Positions 1 through 10,744 are shown, numbered from the stretch's first letter. The stretch: 23,521 nucleotides of DNA from Podochytrium sp. JEL0797 (GCA_027596195.1 JADGJG010000332.1:1-23521); one strand, 5' to 3'. Numbers and translations are program-made. Notes: generated by a model not told the origin, from the sequence alone.

Positions 1-770
1 GGCTGATGGGAGATATTGCTCAAGTGAGGGCTGGGTTTGAGAGTGGAATTCATCGAATTGTGGGAGTTTAAGCTGATGTTTTTTCTATCAAAAAATACGT
101 TGAATTTGAATTTTATAAACGCAACTCGTTATCGGGACTTTCGATTTTCTGTAAACAGAAGGAAATGGCATGCTGGGTACTGCGTCCGGGAGTTTAACCT
201 GAGGCTCCTTCGTCATTGTGCCAGCCTCCACCCCCACAGTTGTTCTCGGCGAAAGCTGATGCGATCAAATGAGGCACTTCTTCTGACAAGCGTTGAGATT
301 TCTGTCTCAGTCGCTAATTCGAGACTCTAAAGTGCAAACATCCCCAAACTTCCCCTTAAACCTTCCTTGGTATATGCCTAACGCATTCATGTGCCAAAAG
401 TCGGGTCCAGCCAAAGTTTGGAGAGTGATTGCCCTTGGAATATTGGTTCCCTGCGGTCGGAAAGTATTTTTACTCCCGACAAACACTCCGCAAATTTACG
501 ATAGGAGGTGTATGAGCAAGTTTTGGCGTGCGAATGCGCTATGTTCGGCCAAATGGGGTCGTGTGCATGACCTTCAAAATCAGAATCAAAACAAACCAAA
601 ACACATTGCTTTCTTTATTCATCAGCATAACAGGGAGAGAATGCTTTCTCCTCCTATAGTATCAAATTTTCAATCACGTCGGTAGCCACGACCTTGGTAT
701 GGGCTCTGGGTCCCGCCGTGGACTTCGCAGCCACGATTTTAAAGGGACATTAAACACACACACAGAGAGA
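1..770. other. Unassigned flank
   Basis: No gene could be supported here. Open frames on both strands are short, have no recognisable domain and cannot be joined by obvious GT-AG introns. The right end (about 730-770) lies just beyond the splice-donor-like end of the GT31 fragment and carries a short CA-rich run. I found no continuation of GT31 coding sequence (the expected Pro-Asn-Ala-Asp-Phe exon) in this stretch. Confidence 0.5.
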
Positions 771-990
771 CTTACAGTGAATGATGCAATCCTTCTATTC
801 GATACAAACAAGCCAATGTCACGCAGGCAGAGAGCGACGTCGCCAGCTGTCAACAACACGCTCTGCAAATGCAAATATGAAAGGATCCTTCTCACCCCAA
901 CAGTCTCTATATTTCAGATAAAAGAAAGTCCCCATTGCCCTCATGGTTCCTCGGGAAACAACAACCCCCACTCCGCTGGGCTTCCTCTGT
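771..990 (-). pseudogene. GT31 (C1GalT/Fringe-like) gene fragment
   Basis: This stretch is a diverged copy of 12359-12600 and reads, on the minus strand, as the middle of a GT31-type glycosyltransferase. It shows a Ser-Arg-Gly motif followed by a Met-rich helix, then KYRDCW, a canonical GTGAG donor, an intron ending in CAG, then AGDVALCLRD and a GLHHS segment ending at a GTAAGT donor. Compared with the longer copy it has lost the segment between the Met-rich helix and KYRDC. It has neither the upstream nor the downstream exons. It sits about 30 bp beyond the stop codon of esterase 1. It is a dead fragment of a family whose other member in this window is also decayed. Confidence 0.75.
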
Positions 991-1018
991 GTCTCCTTTC
1001 GTCATTATATTTTAATAA

Positions 1019-2920
1019 CTAGCATATTGAATTCAAGAGTAACTGAATCTCCAGCCACATGACGCTGTTGTGGGCGTGATTGGCCGCGCAGGCGGATCCC
1101 AATTCATTCATCCCCTCCCCATCGCCCACCGACGCCTTATTCCAGAGCATAGCACCCACTTTATCGCGAAAGATGGGTGCAACAAGATCCCAATACATCT
1201 CCTCGCGTTTGTGCGTGTACATTCGATCACTCGTTGGCGGGCCGAAGAAATCTTGGGGCGAGCCAAAGACGAATCGGGGTGGTGGACTCGCATCCTCATA
1301 ATACTCAAGTAGACGATTGGTGAACTTAAAAATAGTATCAGGATCGGAAAATAAAATTGATACAAAAATACCTCATTCGCATTGCTCTCCCACTCTGTCG
1401 GACTATCAAAAATCGTATCCCAACTTCCAAAACTCAACAACACCAAACTCGGATGTCTCTTGTCCAAGTCATACGGTTGACCCTGCCGTGAACGATTCAT
1501 CGCCTCCCTCCACGGAGTCTCAAACGTTTTGCCCGTACCCCCGAGAAACACAAACGATAATGTCGATGTTTCCGTAACGTTGACATCATTCTCTCGAAAG
1601 GAGCGGATATCCTGGTTGACTCCAAATACCATCTTTGTGGACGCGCCGCCAAGAAAAAGGCCCATTCCTGGATCCACATCATGCAGCTTATCGTCGCAGT
1701 TGCACGCGTCGAGAGGTTCGTTACACCAATTCTGGATCCCCACCATTTTGAGGCTTCGTCTCATGTTCGAGTCGCCCCACGCGTGAATGACAGGGTACTG
1801 CTCCACAAGGCAAGCACGCGCGTCGGTTTGCGAAAAGGAACGCAGGGCGCATTGATTCGGGGGTATCCAAACATACTCGCTGACAGTACGGTGCGACTGT
1901 TGCACGACGGCAAACTTTTGTTGAGATACAGGGAGGGTTGAGACGAGAGACGGGTGGAGCCATTGACCTGAGATTCTTGGCAATGCGGAAGTGTTGCACA
2001 TTGGCACGTCGGGCAGTTCCGCAACGTTCTTGCGAAGCGTGATTTGAATTAGATCCACCCCAGAAGTAGCGTCATTCGCAACAGGCTTCAAAGAAATCTG
2101 CGCATCAGGAATCCCGTACTGGTCACCGTTTTTGGGGTTGTATTCGTAATTGGAGTGCTCGATACGCGCAGAGAGGTTGTACACGCCTGGAACGGTTAAA
2201 ATCAAGCTGGTGTAATAAACACGAGTTGTGCTATTGAGGGCAGAGGGTGGAATGTGCTCGCTGAAGCACGGAAAGAACTGTGTTCTTTGAAACACGTTGT
2301 CGGAAGTTGCAAAAGCGAACAAATCGTCTGGCGCGTATTCTGCGGGAGCCGAGAAGATGCCCTTGTCGGGTACGCTAGTTGCGATTGGAGGGACCTGAGT
2401 GAATGTGAGTTGGTGGAATCAAAGGACAAGGAAAGGGCTCACAATGGCCAGCAGGGAGATGCGGCCCGAAGTTGGGTCCGCCGCAGGAATCAGTAAAAAG
2501 ACGGGTTGCGTGACACCTACTTGAAACGAATACTGCCTGTAGGACCATGAGAATTCAAGAGAGGAGACTACGGAATAATCACCTGCAAATATTAACAAAT
2601 GCATTCAATTCTTCCGCGGACGTGTGCCCACCCATGGGGAGAGTCGGTGGTTTCCGCCAATTAATAGATTGAAAGTTAAGGAGGAGGAAACCGAAAGCAG
2701 CCAGCAATAATCCGAGCTTGAGCTTGCCGGATGTGAAGTGACTGATTTTAGCGAACACTAGCGAGGCTTCCTGGAGCCAACTAAATCGTTGAGGTGGCCC
2801 CATGTCGTTGAAGCCCTTTTTCCGAAAAGTAATTGATTCCACCTTCCGACAAAAGCGGGAAAATAATTCATCGCTTTTTTTGCGAAATTGTGACGCATTC
2901 GGAAATGAACAGTTTTGCAT
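1019..2920 (-). CDS. Esterase 1: membrane-anchored SGNH/PC-esterase-like protein
   Basis: Four exons join in frame: 2920-2583, 2536-2443, 2394-1372 and 1324-1019, giving 586 residues. The introns are 46, 48 and 47 nt with GT-AG ends, and the joins are supported by the paralogue at 20855-22770. Residues about 68-86 form one hydrophobic helix, predicting a type II membrane or signal-anchored protein of the secretory pathway. The key motif is HAWGDSNMRR with Gly-Asp-Ser at about 351-353, like block I of SGNH/PC-esterase proteins (NXPE, TBL and the N-domain of fungal Cas1-type glycan O-acetyltransferases). Further conserved blocks are FGSWDT, a WE-NANE block before the last intron and MYTH...WNK in exon 4. 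The likely role is adding or removing acyl groups on a glycan. The start at 2920 is the first ATG of the frame; an alternative Met lies at residue 40. It is divergent from NDQ-GT1. Confidence 0.8.
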
Positions 2921-3192
2921 TGCGCTGGATTTTTACTTAAATCAAGCGGTCCGATAAGGTCTTAACCACAAACCCTCAAGCTTATACCGCTACGCTCCCA
3001 ACCAAGCGCCTGACACTGAATCAATCTTGAACTGAACTCCCTACTCACGCACTCGCTGAAAAAACAAATTACCCTACCGCTTTTCAAACGTACTTGCCGA
3101 TGTTTCTAAAGGTGACTATAAACACGTCTCACGCCTTTTGGTCATGTCTGACGCTGTGAGTACCTCGCAAAAATTAGACAAAAAATGGATCT
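2921..3192. promoter_or_regulatory. Shared divergent promoter region
   Basis: These 272 bp separate the divergent start codons of esterase 1 and NDQ-GT1, so they probably hold both promoters. I see no clear TATA box or binding-site cluster. A GTGAGT at about 3156 could be the donor of a 5'-UTR intron of NDQ-GT1, but no strong acceptor was identified. In the duplicated module at 18-23 kb this divergent arrangement is lost. Confidence 0.4.
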
Positions 3193-4219
3193 ATGTTCCT
3201 ATTCATCAGTATTTCGATCGCATTAATTATGGTATTTCATTTTGTCACTGGATTTGTGCAACACATTTCTGGATCGATTCAACCGCTTCCATCAAGCTGG
3301 AAGCCAAATCTTGTTATTACGGGACTTACAGGCGACGAGAACCGCTGTAAGTTTCCAAACTTCTTTCCCCACAAGCAACACTAATTGAGCATGAAATATT
3401 CAAGTCTTGTCTCTTAACCGCTTCATCTGGTCCCTTCGTCAAACCAAAAGCGAAGCGCACGTCCTCATTTTCCACCCGGAATCCGACCATTTCGATCCCC
3501 TCTTCTATGAATCCCGTTTCGGAAACGTGTCAACACTCCCATATCACCCCACCGGCCACGATCACCCGTTCGTGCACGAGCGCTTCGTGCAGTACTCCAA
3601 CTTCATGAAGGAAAATGCACACAAGTACAACAAGGTGCTCCTCGTCGACACGGACGCGGTGTTCCCGCGCGACCCGTTCGAAACCTTGAAATTGACCACC
3701 GGTGAGAGTGGTGTACCGTCGGTCCAATTGTACGCTGAGAACCCACGCGTGCTGATGGGGGGTTGCCGGTACCACCGCGAATGGGTCGGGTGCACAGTAG
3801 GTGGGTGGAACAAGGTTCCCGAGGAGATTCGGAACGCGACGCGTATTTGTGCGGGTACCACGTTTGGAAACAGCGAAGGGATTCGCAAGTACCTCCAACT
3901 CATGGCTGAGATTTTGCTCGAGACGCATTGTAATGATCAGGGGATCCACAATTACTTGTACTATTATGGAGTTTTGGAGAGCCAGGGAGTCAAGGTGGAG
4001 AAGGTGGAGCTTTGCGATTCGCTGGTGGCGAACTTGAGCACCACGGACAAAATTCGCTTGAATGCGCTGGGGGATGTTTTGAATGGCAAGGGAGAGGTGT
4101 ATTCTGTGGTGCATCATTTCACGTATGGCAAGGCATTGAATGCCTTGTATGATCAGAGGTGGCCTTTTGAACTGCAAGAATCTCGAGTTATCGATCATGA
4201 TCTGAGAAGTGTGGCTTGA
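3193..4219 (+). CDS. NDQ-GT1: type II membrane glycosyltransferase with DxD motif
   Basis: Two exons, 3193-3346 and 3405-4219, are joined across a 58-nt intron (GTAAGT donor, ACTAAT branch point near 3380, CAAG acceptor), giving 322 residues. Residues about 1-23 are strongly hydrophobic, a signal anchor. The join creates LTGDENRFLSLNRFIWSL, typical of the first strand and helix of a GT-A-fold nucleotide-sugar transferase. The metal/nucleotide-binding DTD lies at about 133-135 inside VLLVDTDAVFPRDPF. A conserved CNDQGIHNYLYYYG block lies at about 227-240, and a Gly-Gly-Cys and Arg-Ile-Cys-Ala-Gly-rich region lies between them. The exact CAZy family and donor sugar cannot be told. A paralogue lies at 20024-21035. 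An AATAAA at 4245-4250 is a plausible polyadenylation signal. Confidence 0.82.
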
Positions 4220-4652
4220 GTCGAGATAGGAATTATTTTTAACCAATAAATGAATTAAAACGCCAATGAATGCCTTTGTTGGATTTTTAATTATTTCATG
4301 GGGGATTCCACAATTCGCACTGTTTTTGCAGTGGTCCAAGAAAGAGTGTTGTAAGTAGGGTCCGCGGGGCTGCTGAAGCGCGAGGGTAGGCGAGTCCTTT
4401 GGAACCGCGCATTTATTGATTCAATTAAATTAAATATGTGAAACGTATAAACATAAACTATGAAAAAGGAACAATGCATATGCAACTGATGGTACCGGGG
4501 GACCCGGTAATGCATGAGGACACGACACATGAGGACACAACAAGTGTTAACCACAAAGGTGAAGTTGATAACCGAAAAGAGGCTTGCATTTTAAATCATT
4601 ATTTTTACAACTCACAACAAGGGTTAAAGGAGCTTTCCTCGATCCCCCTTTC
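4220..4652. other. Convergent intergenic region
   Basis: This 433-bp gap lies between the stop codons of NDQ-GT1 (plus) and SDAD-GT1 (minus) and should hold both 3' UTRs. AATAAA at 4245-4250 serves the plus gene. The rest is AT-rich, contains the near-duplicated GAGGACACGACA / GAGGACACAACA around 4516-4542, and has no supportable gene. Confidence 0.5.
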
Positions 4653-6161
4653 TCAAAAACAACTCAAATCCCACATCCCCACCCTCCCAAATACCTCCAC
4701 CTTATCCCCATTCGGATTCACCCACTCCGCCACCGTCCCGTTCCTCCACTCCACCACCCCGCTCGAGTCCTTCCAATAATTGGGGTGGTACAACACTGGA
4801 AACTGTCCCGCGGATTCCAAGTCGCGAAACATGCGGTCGGTTTCGGGACCGCCTGGGCCCGGGATGTCCATTGCGGGAAGGGCGGAGCGGTAGGAGGGTT
4901 GTGAGAGGATACGGACTTTGAGAAGAGTTGCGGTTGTGACTATCGTGTCAGACGCGGTGGGATGGGTGATGGGACGGGTGGAAATTCCCACCGGGAGCGG
5001 GTCGACCAAGATGGTATCAAACACGGCTTCATCATGAAACAAGCCTTGCACTCCCCATTGGTCGTTTGCACCCGTGCCGTGGATGTGTGACCACAGCTTT
5101 CGCGAGGCAGGCGTGCTGCGGGCGAAGAAGAATCCGCCGCAGATTTTCGGGATACGGGCTTCGCCTTCAAAAGGGTCTGCGAGGAGAGAGAAGTAGGCGC
5201 GCGCGTCGGTACTGTAGGTGAGGTCTGGGGGCTTGGTTAAGGGGCGGCATTCGGTGGCGGGGGGGGGGCACGGGTGGCAGAAGTTGAAGGGGAGGTTGGG
5301 GTCTGTGAAGGGGTCTGAGAGGAAGTAAACGTCAGCGTCTGAGAAGAGAAAGTCGATGCGGATGTCGGAGAGGAGGTAAAGGAAGAAACTGCTGCGTGAG
5401 TTCATCATGGCATAGTAGTCGCCAGTTCCACCGGGTTGATGCGAGGTGGAAAATATTTGCGAGGGGTTGTAGTAGATTGAGAATGAGTTGTGGCTGTTGG
5501 GGATAGAAATTTGTTGAGTTGGGGGGGAATTATGGTGTGGCGCGATTTAACATGAGGCTACTCACCCCAACGCGAGCATCAACACCGTCAACTTTTCCAA
5601 AGCATCTGCATCAAGTGCCCATACAATCAAATGAGGCATCACACCGGGTGCATTCTTGCGCAGCGAACATGCCATGTTTTTAAAATAATCCAAGCTGCCG
5701 CTGTTCGCGCTCGTGAGGAGTACAGCGCCGGACCGGGACCGTGAAGTGAACCAAGTGCGTTCCATGGCCAAATCGGCGTTTGGTTCGCCTGAGTCAGTTG
5801 ATGTTTGCCGAGGAATGAACTTGCGCATGAGAATGTTTGGGTGGGAGCCGGGTGCTGTTGGGCTCGGTATCGTGGCACTTGCTGAAGATGTGGTTGCTAA
5901 CTGTGGTTCCTTCCCAGGGCTGGGAGTCGTTGCGCTTGGTTTGGAAACAGGCAATGCCAAGACATTGAAGGCGGGAGGTGTGTGACCCATAAAAGATGTG
6001 AGCGCTAATAAAAAAAGCAAGGCACAGACGAGAATGGCGCAGAAAACAATGACGAGACATTGCTTCCTGGAGGCGAAGGAGCTTCGATTGATGTGCCATT
6101 GAATCATCTTTTGGAACGAATGCTTCGCAGTTTTTTTTCTTTTATTCATTTCACGTCGCAA
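4653..6161 (-). CDS. SDAD-GT1: PF03407-type nucleotide-diphospho-sugar transferase
   Basis: Exons 6161-5566 and 5493-4653 join across a 72-nt GTGAGT...CAACAG intron, giving 478 residues. A basic N-terminus is followed by one hydrophobic helix at about 35-58, then a Ser/Thr/Pro-rich stem, as in Golgi type II glycosyltransferases. The catalytic domain starts near RTWFTSRSRSGAVLLTSANS. It includes PHLIVWALDADALEKL and, after the splice, RIDFLFSDADVYFLSDPF with Asp-Ala-Asp at about 251-253. Downstream are ICGGFFFARST and ANDQWGVQGLF. This order matches the nucleotide-diphospho-sugar transferase (PF03407) architecture. The donor and acceptor sugars are unknown. The start could instead be the Met at 6107, which aligns with the start of the copy at 18104. 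The protein ends cleanly, unlike that copy. Confidence 0.8.
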
Positions 6162-6811
6162 AAACTCAGCATCACAAAGAAGGTTCTTGTGGTCGTTGCA
6201 ATGAGGATGCGCTGCATACCACCACTAAGTAAACCAAAGGAGCTGTGCCTGGCGTCATTCGGGGGTGACCGCTGACGCTTGATGTTCCCGATTCCTCGCC
6301 AAATGAAAAACGTCTTCCCGAGTCGAAATGAATAAAAAACCAGATTCCACCTTCAAACTAATAAAGGTATTCCCGGAATCGCAATATCACACCGCACAAG
6401 GCAATGACCAAATTTTTAATAGTTCCTTTTGATTCGAAGAAGCGCGTTTGCATTTATGGTGCTACAGGTGCAGGTGCGGATTATTAGCACGTGTCGGTGC
6501 ATGTTTTGCATTATATAAATATCAGATTTGTCTCTGATTAAAGGGACTTTTTGTTTGATGACTTTGTTGACACGCGCGTCCAACAGCTGGCCATCCCGGC
6601 CGGCGGCCACCAATATCTGCACTTGAAACCTGCGACTCAGAGGCCCATTCATTTGCCCATTTCGTATTCGCAGTCGCATGGACCAAGTTCCTTCATTCAA
6701 GTGGCATGAAAATACATAGAAACATTCTTAACATTCCTTCATTTCAAGCAATGAATAAAAAGAACTGCTCCCCGCTTAGCATGGCAAGAGCCAAAATATT
6801 TGACCTCAAAA
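6162..6811. promoter_or_regulatory. Divergent intergenic region between SDAD-GT1 and GT90
   Basis: About 650 bp lie between the divergent starts of SDAD-GT1 and the GT90 gene, presumably holding both promoters. A minus-strand open frame (about 6416-6700) has no recognisable domain and only an internal ATG, so I do not call it. A short TATATAAATA-like stretch lies at about 6512-6521. Confidence 0.4.
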
Positions 6812-8714
6812 ATGCGGTTATCAGCGTTACACCTCAGGCTAACTCCATCCCTCAAGCTTTCTCTCATTACCTTGGGTCTGTTCACCCTCTTCATCGCATC
6901 CACCATGTGGTTATCGATCCAGCCAGAACACATGACGCCCGAAAACGAGAGTTCTGCGGCCACCCAAAAGATGATCCCGGCCATCCCAAACACTTCCCCA
7001 GTCATCCCCGCCAGCAAAAAACTGGCCATCCCACCCGCAGATCTGAATGCCGATGAGAAATGGTCGCGCGAATATACGGCATTTCGGGCCGAGGTGGTGG
7101 ACATGTCGACGGGAGGAATCGAAATGGAGCCCTTTTTGCCACCCCCTGGTTTTGACAAGTGGCTTCGATATGCGGTAAGTGCTGTTTGCAACCCGAAAAA
7201 AGAGGGCCCTAAAAAAAATTCACAAATAGGAATCCAACAAATGCTTCCTCGGCATCAAAAACTACGCCCAAATCTACCGCAACCTCTCCCCCTTCCTCTC
7301 CTCCCCTTCCGCATTCCAAAACCTTGCATCCGTCAAACACGTGCAAGTCGGAACGTTTGGCCCGCAACCGAGCCAGAAACGCGATACTGGACTCTGGGAC
7401 AGAGTCTTAGGAGGACGTGATGATAAGGTGGTGGAGTGGAAATTCTCGTTGGGACCATTCGAAATTCTGGACCCCATCGCGCATATTTTGCCTCATGCGC
7501 CGTTCGAGTACGTCATCAGTCATTTCGATGAACCTCAAATGCTTCCGGCGGATGAGTCCGAGATGGAATATTCGAGTTGGGAGGACGTTTTTGCGGCGAG
7601 CCAGTGCGTGAGGGACAAGTTTGATACACCTAGTCGAGAGAATCGACTAGATGAGAATACGCTGCGAGAGAGTCATGGGGTGAGGAATATGCTTGTTTTT
7701 TCTGGTTCTTGGCGTTGAAAAAACGTCTCTTTTCGTGCAGTTCTTGATGGCCCCAGACTCGTTTGTCATACAAAACAAGAAAGTGCCGCTCCTCACGCAA
7801 TCCAAAACTGAATGCTTCATGGACATCATGATTCCGGGGCATTATGCGATTAATTCTGTCAAAGCCACCAAGGACACTGTTGCGTGGGAAGACAAGGAAA
7901 ACGTGCTATTTTGGAGAGGTTCTTCAACGAGCGGGAGGTGAGCGAAGATGTTTATAAATTCGCGCCCTAATTTTTTCTTTCTGCAGGTACGCACACAGCA
8001 ATCCCTGGCAAAAATTCCATCGCACACGTCTTCTCGACTGGGAAAAGAAGTTTCGCGCAAAATACCCAAACAACGTGTTCGACGCCGGCGAAGCTAAGCC
8101 CCCGACCTCTTCGCACAGCGATCCTGACGAGGTGTCCCTGTCTTGGCTTTCGGTCGATATTGGACTCAGCAATCTCGTGCAAACAGATTCAGACCTTTCT
8201 CCCCAGTTGCAACAGATGTATCCCTTTAAATCGTTTGTAACGTTCGAGGAGACCATGCATTTCAAATATTTGCTCGTGATTGAGTGAGTAAAGAACACGC
8301 CTTGTTTTTGGGTTCTGTTCTAACTGCAGCGGTAGTGGAAATACGTGGCCTGCACGTCTCCAAAGTTATCTCACAACCAATAGCGTGATTCTCCTCGCCA
8401 CCGCCTTCGCCGACTGGTACATGTCGCATCTGATCCCGTTCGTGCATTTTGTCCCTGTCAAAATGGACCTGTCTGACCTCGAGGATCAATTGAGGTGGTT
8501 GCGCGCCAACGACGCGAAAGCGCAGCAGATTTCGGTGAACGCGAGAAAACTGATGAAGGGATGGAATCGAATGGAGCAAATGAGCTGCTATTCGGGGTTG
8601 TTGATGTTGGAATATGGGCGCTTGTCGCATGAAGCAAATGCGATGAAAGCATTGAGTCCGGAAGTCACGCCATCAGTCGTGGATGAGTCTGAAGCGGCGG
8701 TCCTCGGCGATTGA
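6812..8714 (+). CDS. GT90 (CAP10/LpsA-like) glycosyltransferase
   Basis: Five exons (6812-7174, 7230-7679, 7741-7937, 7987-8283, 8330-8714) join in frame through introns of 55, 61, 49 and 46 nt, giving 563 residues. A hydrophobic helix at about 13-34 predicts a type II membrane protein, followed by a Pro/Ser-rich stem. GT90 (CAP10) landmarks are GFDKWLRYA before intron 1, NKCFLGIKNYAQIYRNL after it, the CFMDIMIPGHY and VLFWRGSSTSGR block (about 328-337) and DGSGNTWPARLQSYL (from about 436), ending in a helical W-L-R-A-N-D repeat region. Fungal members include Cryptococcus CAP10/CXT1-type xylosyltransferases; animal members are POGLUT-type. The first ATG in frame is at 6812. The donor sugar is not determined. 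It is divergent from SDAD-GT1, and its 3' neighbour is a MED19-derived duplicate. Confidence 0.88.
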
Positions 8715-8749
8715 TATTTTTTTCCCAGTTTCTGCGAATACAACGAATG

Positions 8750-8992
8750 GCCTCACCACCGCCTCCCGTTTCTCTCCTCTGTTGTAGATATTCGGAGCAT
8801 TCCCTTCGATTCAATACAAATTCCCAATTTTGCAGTCACTCCAGAGAAAGAAAGAGGGAGAGAACGGAAGAGGGGGCAGGATTGCATACCTTCTTTTCCC
8901 CCGTTATTGCCGTGGATCCAGCAACGGCGGATTCGGTGATGAGAAGAAAAAACCGCTGAGTTTTGATTTTGATTTTGGTGGGTTGAAAAAAA
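8750..8992 (-). pseudogene. Partial duplicate of MED19-like exon 4 and intron 4
   Basis: On the minus strand this repeats the end of exon 4 of the neighbouring gene (PTKIKIK, then GSTAI-GEKK), its GTATGCAATCC donor and about 130 bp of the following intron. The parental copy is at about 9375-9680. The duplicate has an internal deletion of several tens of bp (the His/Asn-rich and following segment) and an extra A that shifts the frame after PTKIKIK. It starts about 45 bp beyond the stop codon of the parental gene and fills the gap up to the GT90 stop. Confidence 0.8.
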
Positions 8993-9038
8993 TAAGCAGC
9001 GAGTGTTTTATTTCTTTTCGAAAAGAGCCTCCATTGAA

Positions 9039-10372
9039 TCACAGGATATCAATCTCGCCCTCTTCGTCCTCATGGTCGGGTTTCATTGCAGGAATCGCGG
9101 GAACGGTTGGCAACGCGGCGGTGAGAGCGTGCGGGTCGTGGTGGTGATGGTGCTACAAAACAAGAAAACGCGTTTCCCATTAAAATAAAGGCGACTAGCA
9201 GAAGGCAAAAGAGCTGCGACATACCTTTTTGCTCTTCTTCTTTTTGCTGTCTCCTCCACCACCGCCAGTGCCGTCTTCTTCGTGTCTACGCTTCTTTTTC
9301 TGTGTGTTTTTTGGACAAAAAATGACACGTCAGAGAAATATCAAGAAACCGATAGTGGAAGGCTGGATCCTTTGGGGAACTCCCGCTAATCTCCTCCCTC
9401 GACAATATTCGGAGCCATCCATTCGATTCGATTTAATCCAAATTCCCAATTTCGCAGGAGCTCGAGAGAGAGAGAGAGAGACAGAGAAACGAAGAGGGAG
9501 GCAGGATTGCATACCTTCTTCTTTTCCCCTGATATCGCCGTGGATCCAGCATCAATAGCGGAATTGCTGTGTACACTCCTCACGGTGGATTCGGATGCTT
9601 GCGACGCGTGATTGCCATTGTGGTGATGAGAAGACAAGCCGCCGAGTTTGATTTTGATTTTGGTGGGTTGATGGATCGGCTGTTGCTGTGAGGGAGCGGC
9701 GGCGGGTTGGGTTGAAGGAGTTGCGGTTGTGTGGTGGCGTATTGCGGGTGCGGGAGTGGAAGAGGAGTGTTTGGAGGAGTGGTGGTGGTGCGAGGAGTCT
9801 TTGAGTTTCGCGTCGGCAAGGGATTTGGCAAGGTCTTCTGCGCCAACGTCTTCGGCCGAGTACTTATTTATAGAGAGTAAGTGAGGAGAGGAGCGAGGAA
9901 ACCCTGCTTACCCCTGGCACGGGGCCAGGCTGCATCGTGAATGCGGCTTGCAGCACGTCCTTGTCGAAGGGGCGGATTGCGAGGGCGTTGTCGGCAACGC
10001 CTCTGAGGAGCTAAGGAGAGAGTGGAGTAGTGTAAGAGAAGGGTGGTTCGAATGCAGGTGGGATGCGATAGTCTCTAGTAAACAACACACACCAGGTCCT
10101 TGAGCGTCTTGTCTGAGAGACACGAGTTTTTGCCTGGCAATGCGAGTGAGAAACACACGACAACACACGCAATACACACCAGGCAGATCCTTCGCATAGC
10201 CCAGATACGTGCGGTCCATGACACTCGCTGAGGAAGCGATGCGCTGTGCGCTGTGGCTCGCCACGGCAAACAGCCGCTGTAATCCGTGGTGCGCGGCGAG
10301 GTCTGTTGCGCCAGTGGGACGTGGTGTGTTTGTGGTGGGCGGAGGGAAGGTGAAGAGGAGGTGCGAGGACAT
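9039..10372 (-). CDS. MED19: Candidate Mediator subunit 19 (MED19/Rox3-like)
   Basis: Six exons (10372-10180, 10133-10093, 10010-9912, 9862-9515, 9299-9225, 9152-9039) all join in frame, giving 289 residues. N-terminal landmarks resemble MED19: a G-A-T-D-L-A-A-H-H helix, YAKDLPGKNS across intron 1, SLR-like TLKDLLLRG, then a PGPVPG motif like the 'R-L-H-x-G-P-L-P' of animal MED19. The middle is a low-complexity Ser/His/Pro/Gln linker. Exon 5 is the basic KKKRRHEEDG plus poly-Gly and KKKKSKK tail typical of the MED19 C-terminus. The last exon starts with five His and ends in an acidic EDEEGEIDIL. The role would be in the RNA polymerase II Mediator head in the nucleus. Intron 4 (215 nt) is unusually long and carries a GA microsatellite. 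The identification rests on motif order, not on a search. A hypothetical basic nuclear protein is the alternative. Confidence 0.6.
9464..9481. repeat. GA microsatellite in intron 4 of MED19-like gene
   Basis: Nine GA units run inside the longest intron of the MED19-like gene. The partial duplicate at 8750-8992 has a shorter, broken version (about 8836-8862). Confidence 0.9.
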
Positions 10373-10744
10373 GGCTTTTTTTTGTTTTGTTGATCTCTTT
10401 TGTTTCTTTCTCTTTCTTTTTCTTTCTTTTTCTTTCCAATTCTCTCTTTCTCTTCGCACACTTATTCGAGAACGCGTTTCCGTTTCTGCTGTTCCAAAAA
10501 CACGCTTGTTTCGCATTGCATTTTTCTGGCATTTTTCTGCTTCCAAAAAAATCTCCGACTCGGTCCCAGTGCCTCCACAAACAAGGTGAGGATTCCACCG
10601 ACCACCCCCTGCTTCATCAACACCTCGAAACCAGAATCTCCGTGCGAGTATACACGACAGGGATCAAGTCGCCTTCGTTCGTGTTGTTATCAAACAACTG
10701 ATTCGAAAACTGATTACAACCCAAACAGATACAAGGCAACAGAA
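10373..10744. promoter_or_regulatory. Divergent promoter region with CT-rich tract
   Basis: 372 bp separate the divergent starts of the MED19-like gene and the RG-repeat protein. On the plus strand about 10373-10455 is a pyrimidine tract (CTTT/TTTC runs). For the plus-strand gene, GTGAGG at about 10586 and CAAACAG at about 10729 could bound a 5'-UTR intron. Confidence 0.45.

Noticed and set aside
293..685. 130-codon plus-strand open frame near the left end
   Set aside because: It has no domain, no plausible introns and codon use unlike the neighbouring genes.
3530..4339. Long minus-strand open frame opposite NDQ-GT1
   Set aside because: It is the antisense shadow of a gene with recognisable motifs, and a similar shadow appears opposite the paralogue at 20063-20929, as expected from shared codon usage.
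6416..6700. 94-codon minus-strand open frame in the SDAD-GT1/GT90 gap
   Set aside because: It has no ATG at its start, no recognisable domain and no paralogue in the window.
10400..10744. N-terminal extension of the RG-repeat protein
   Set aside because: It has no ATG and is a Phe/Ser-rich translation of a CT tract in the promoter region; the first ATG at 10745 has a good context.
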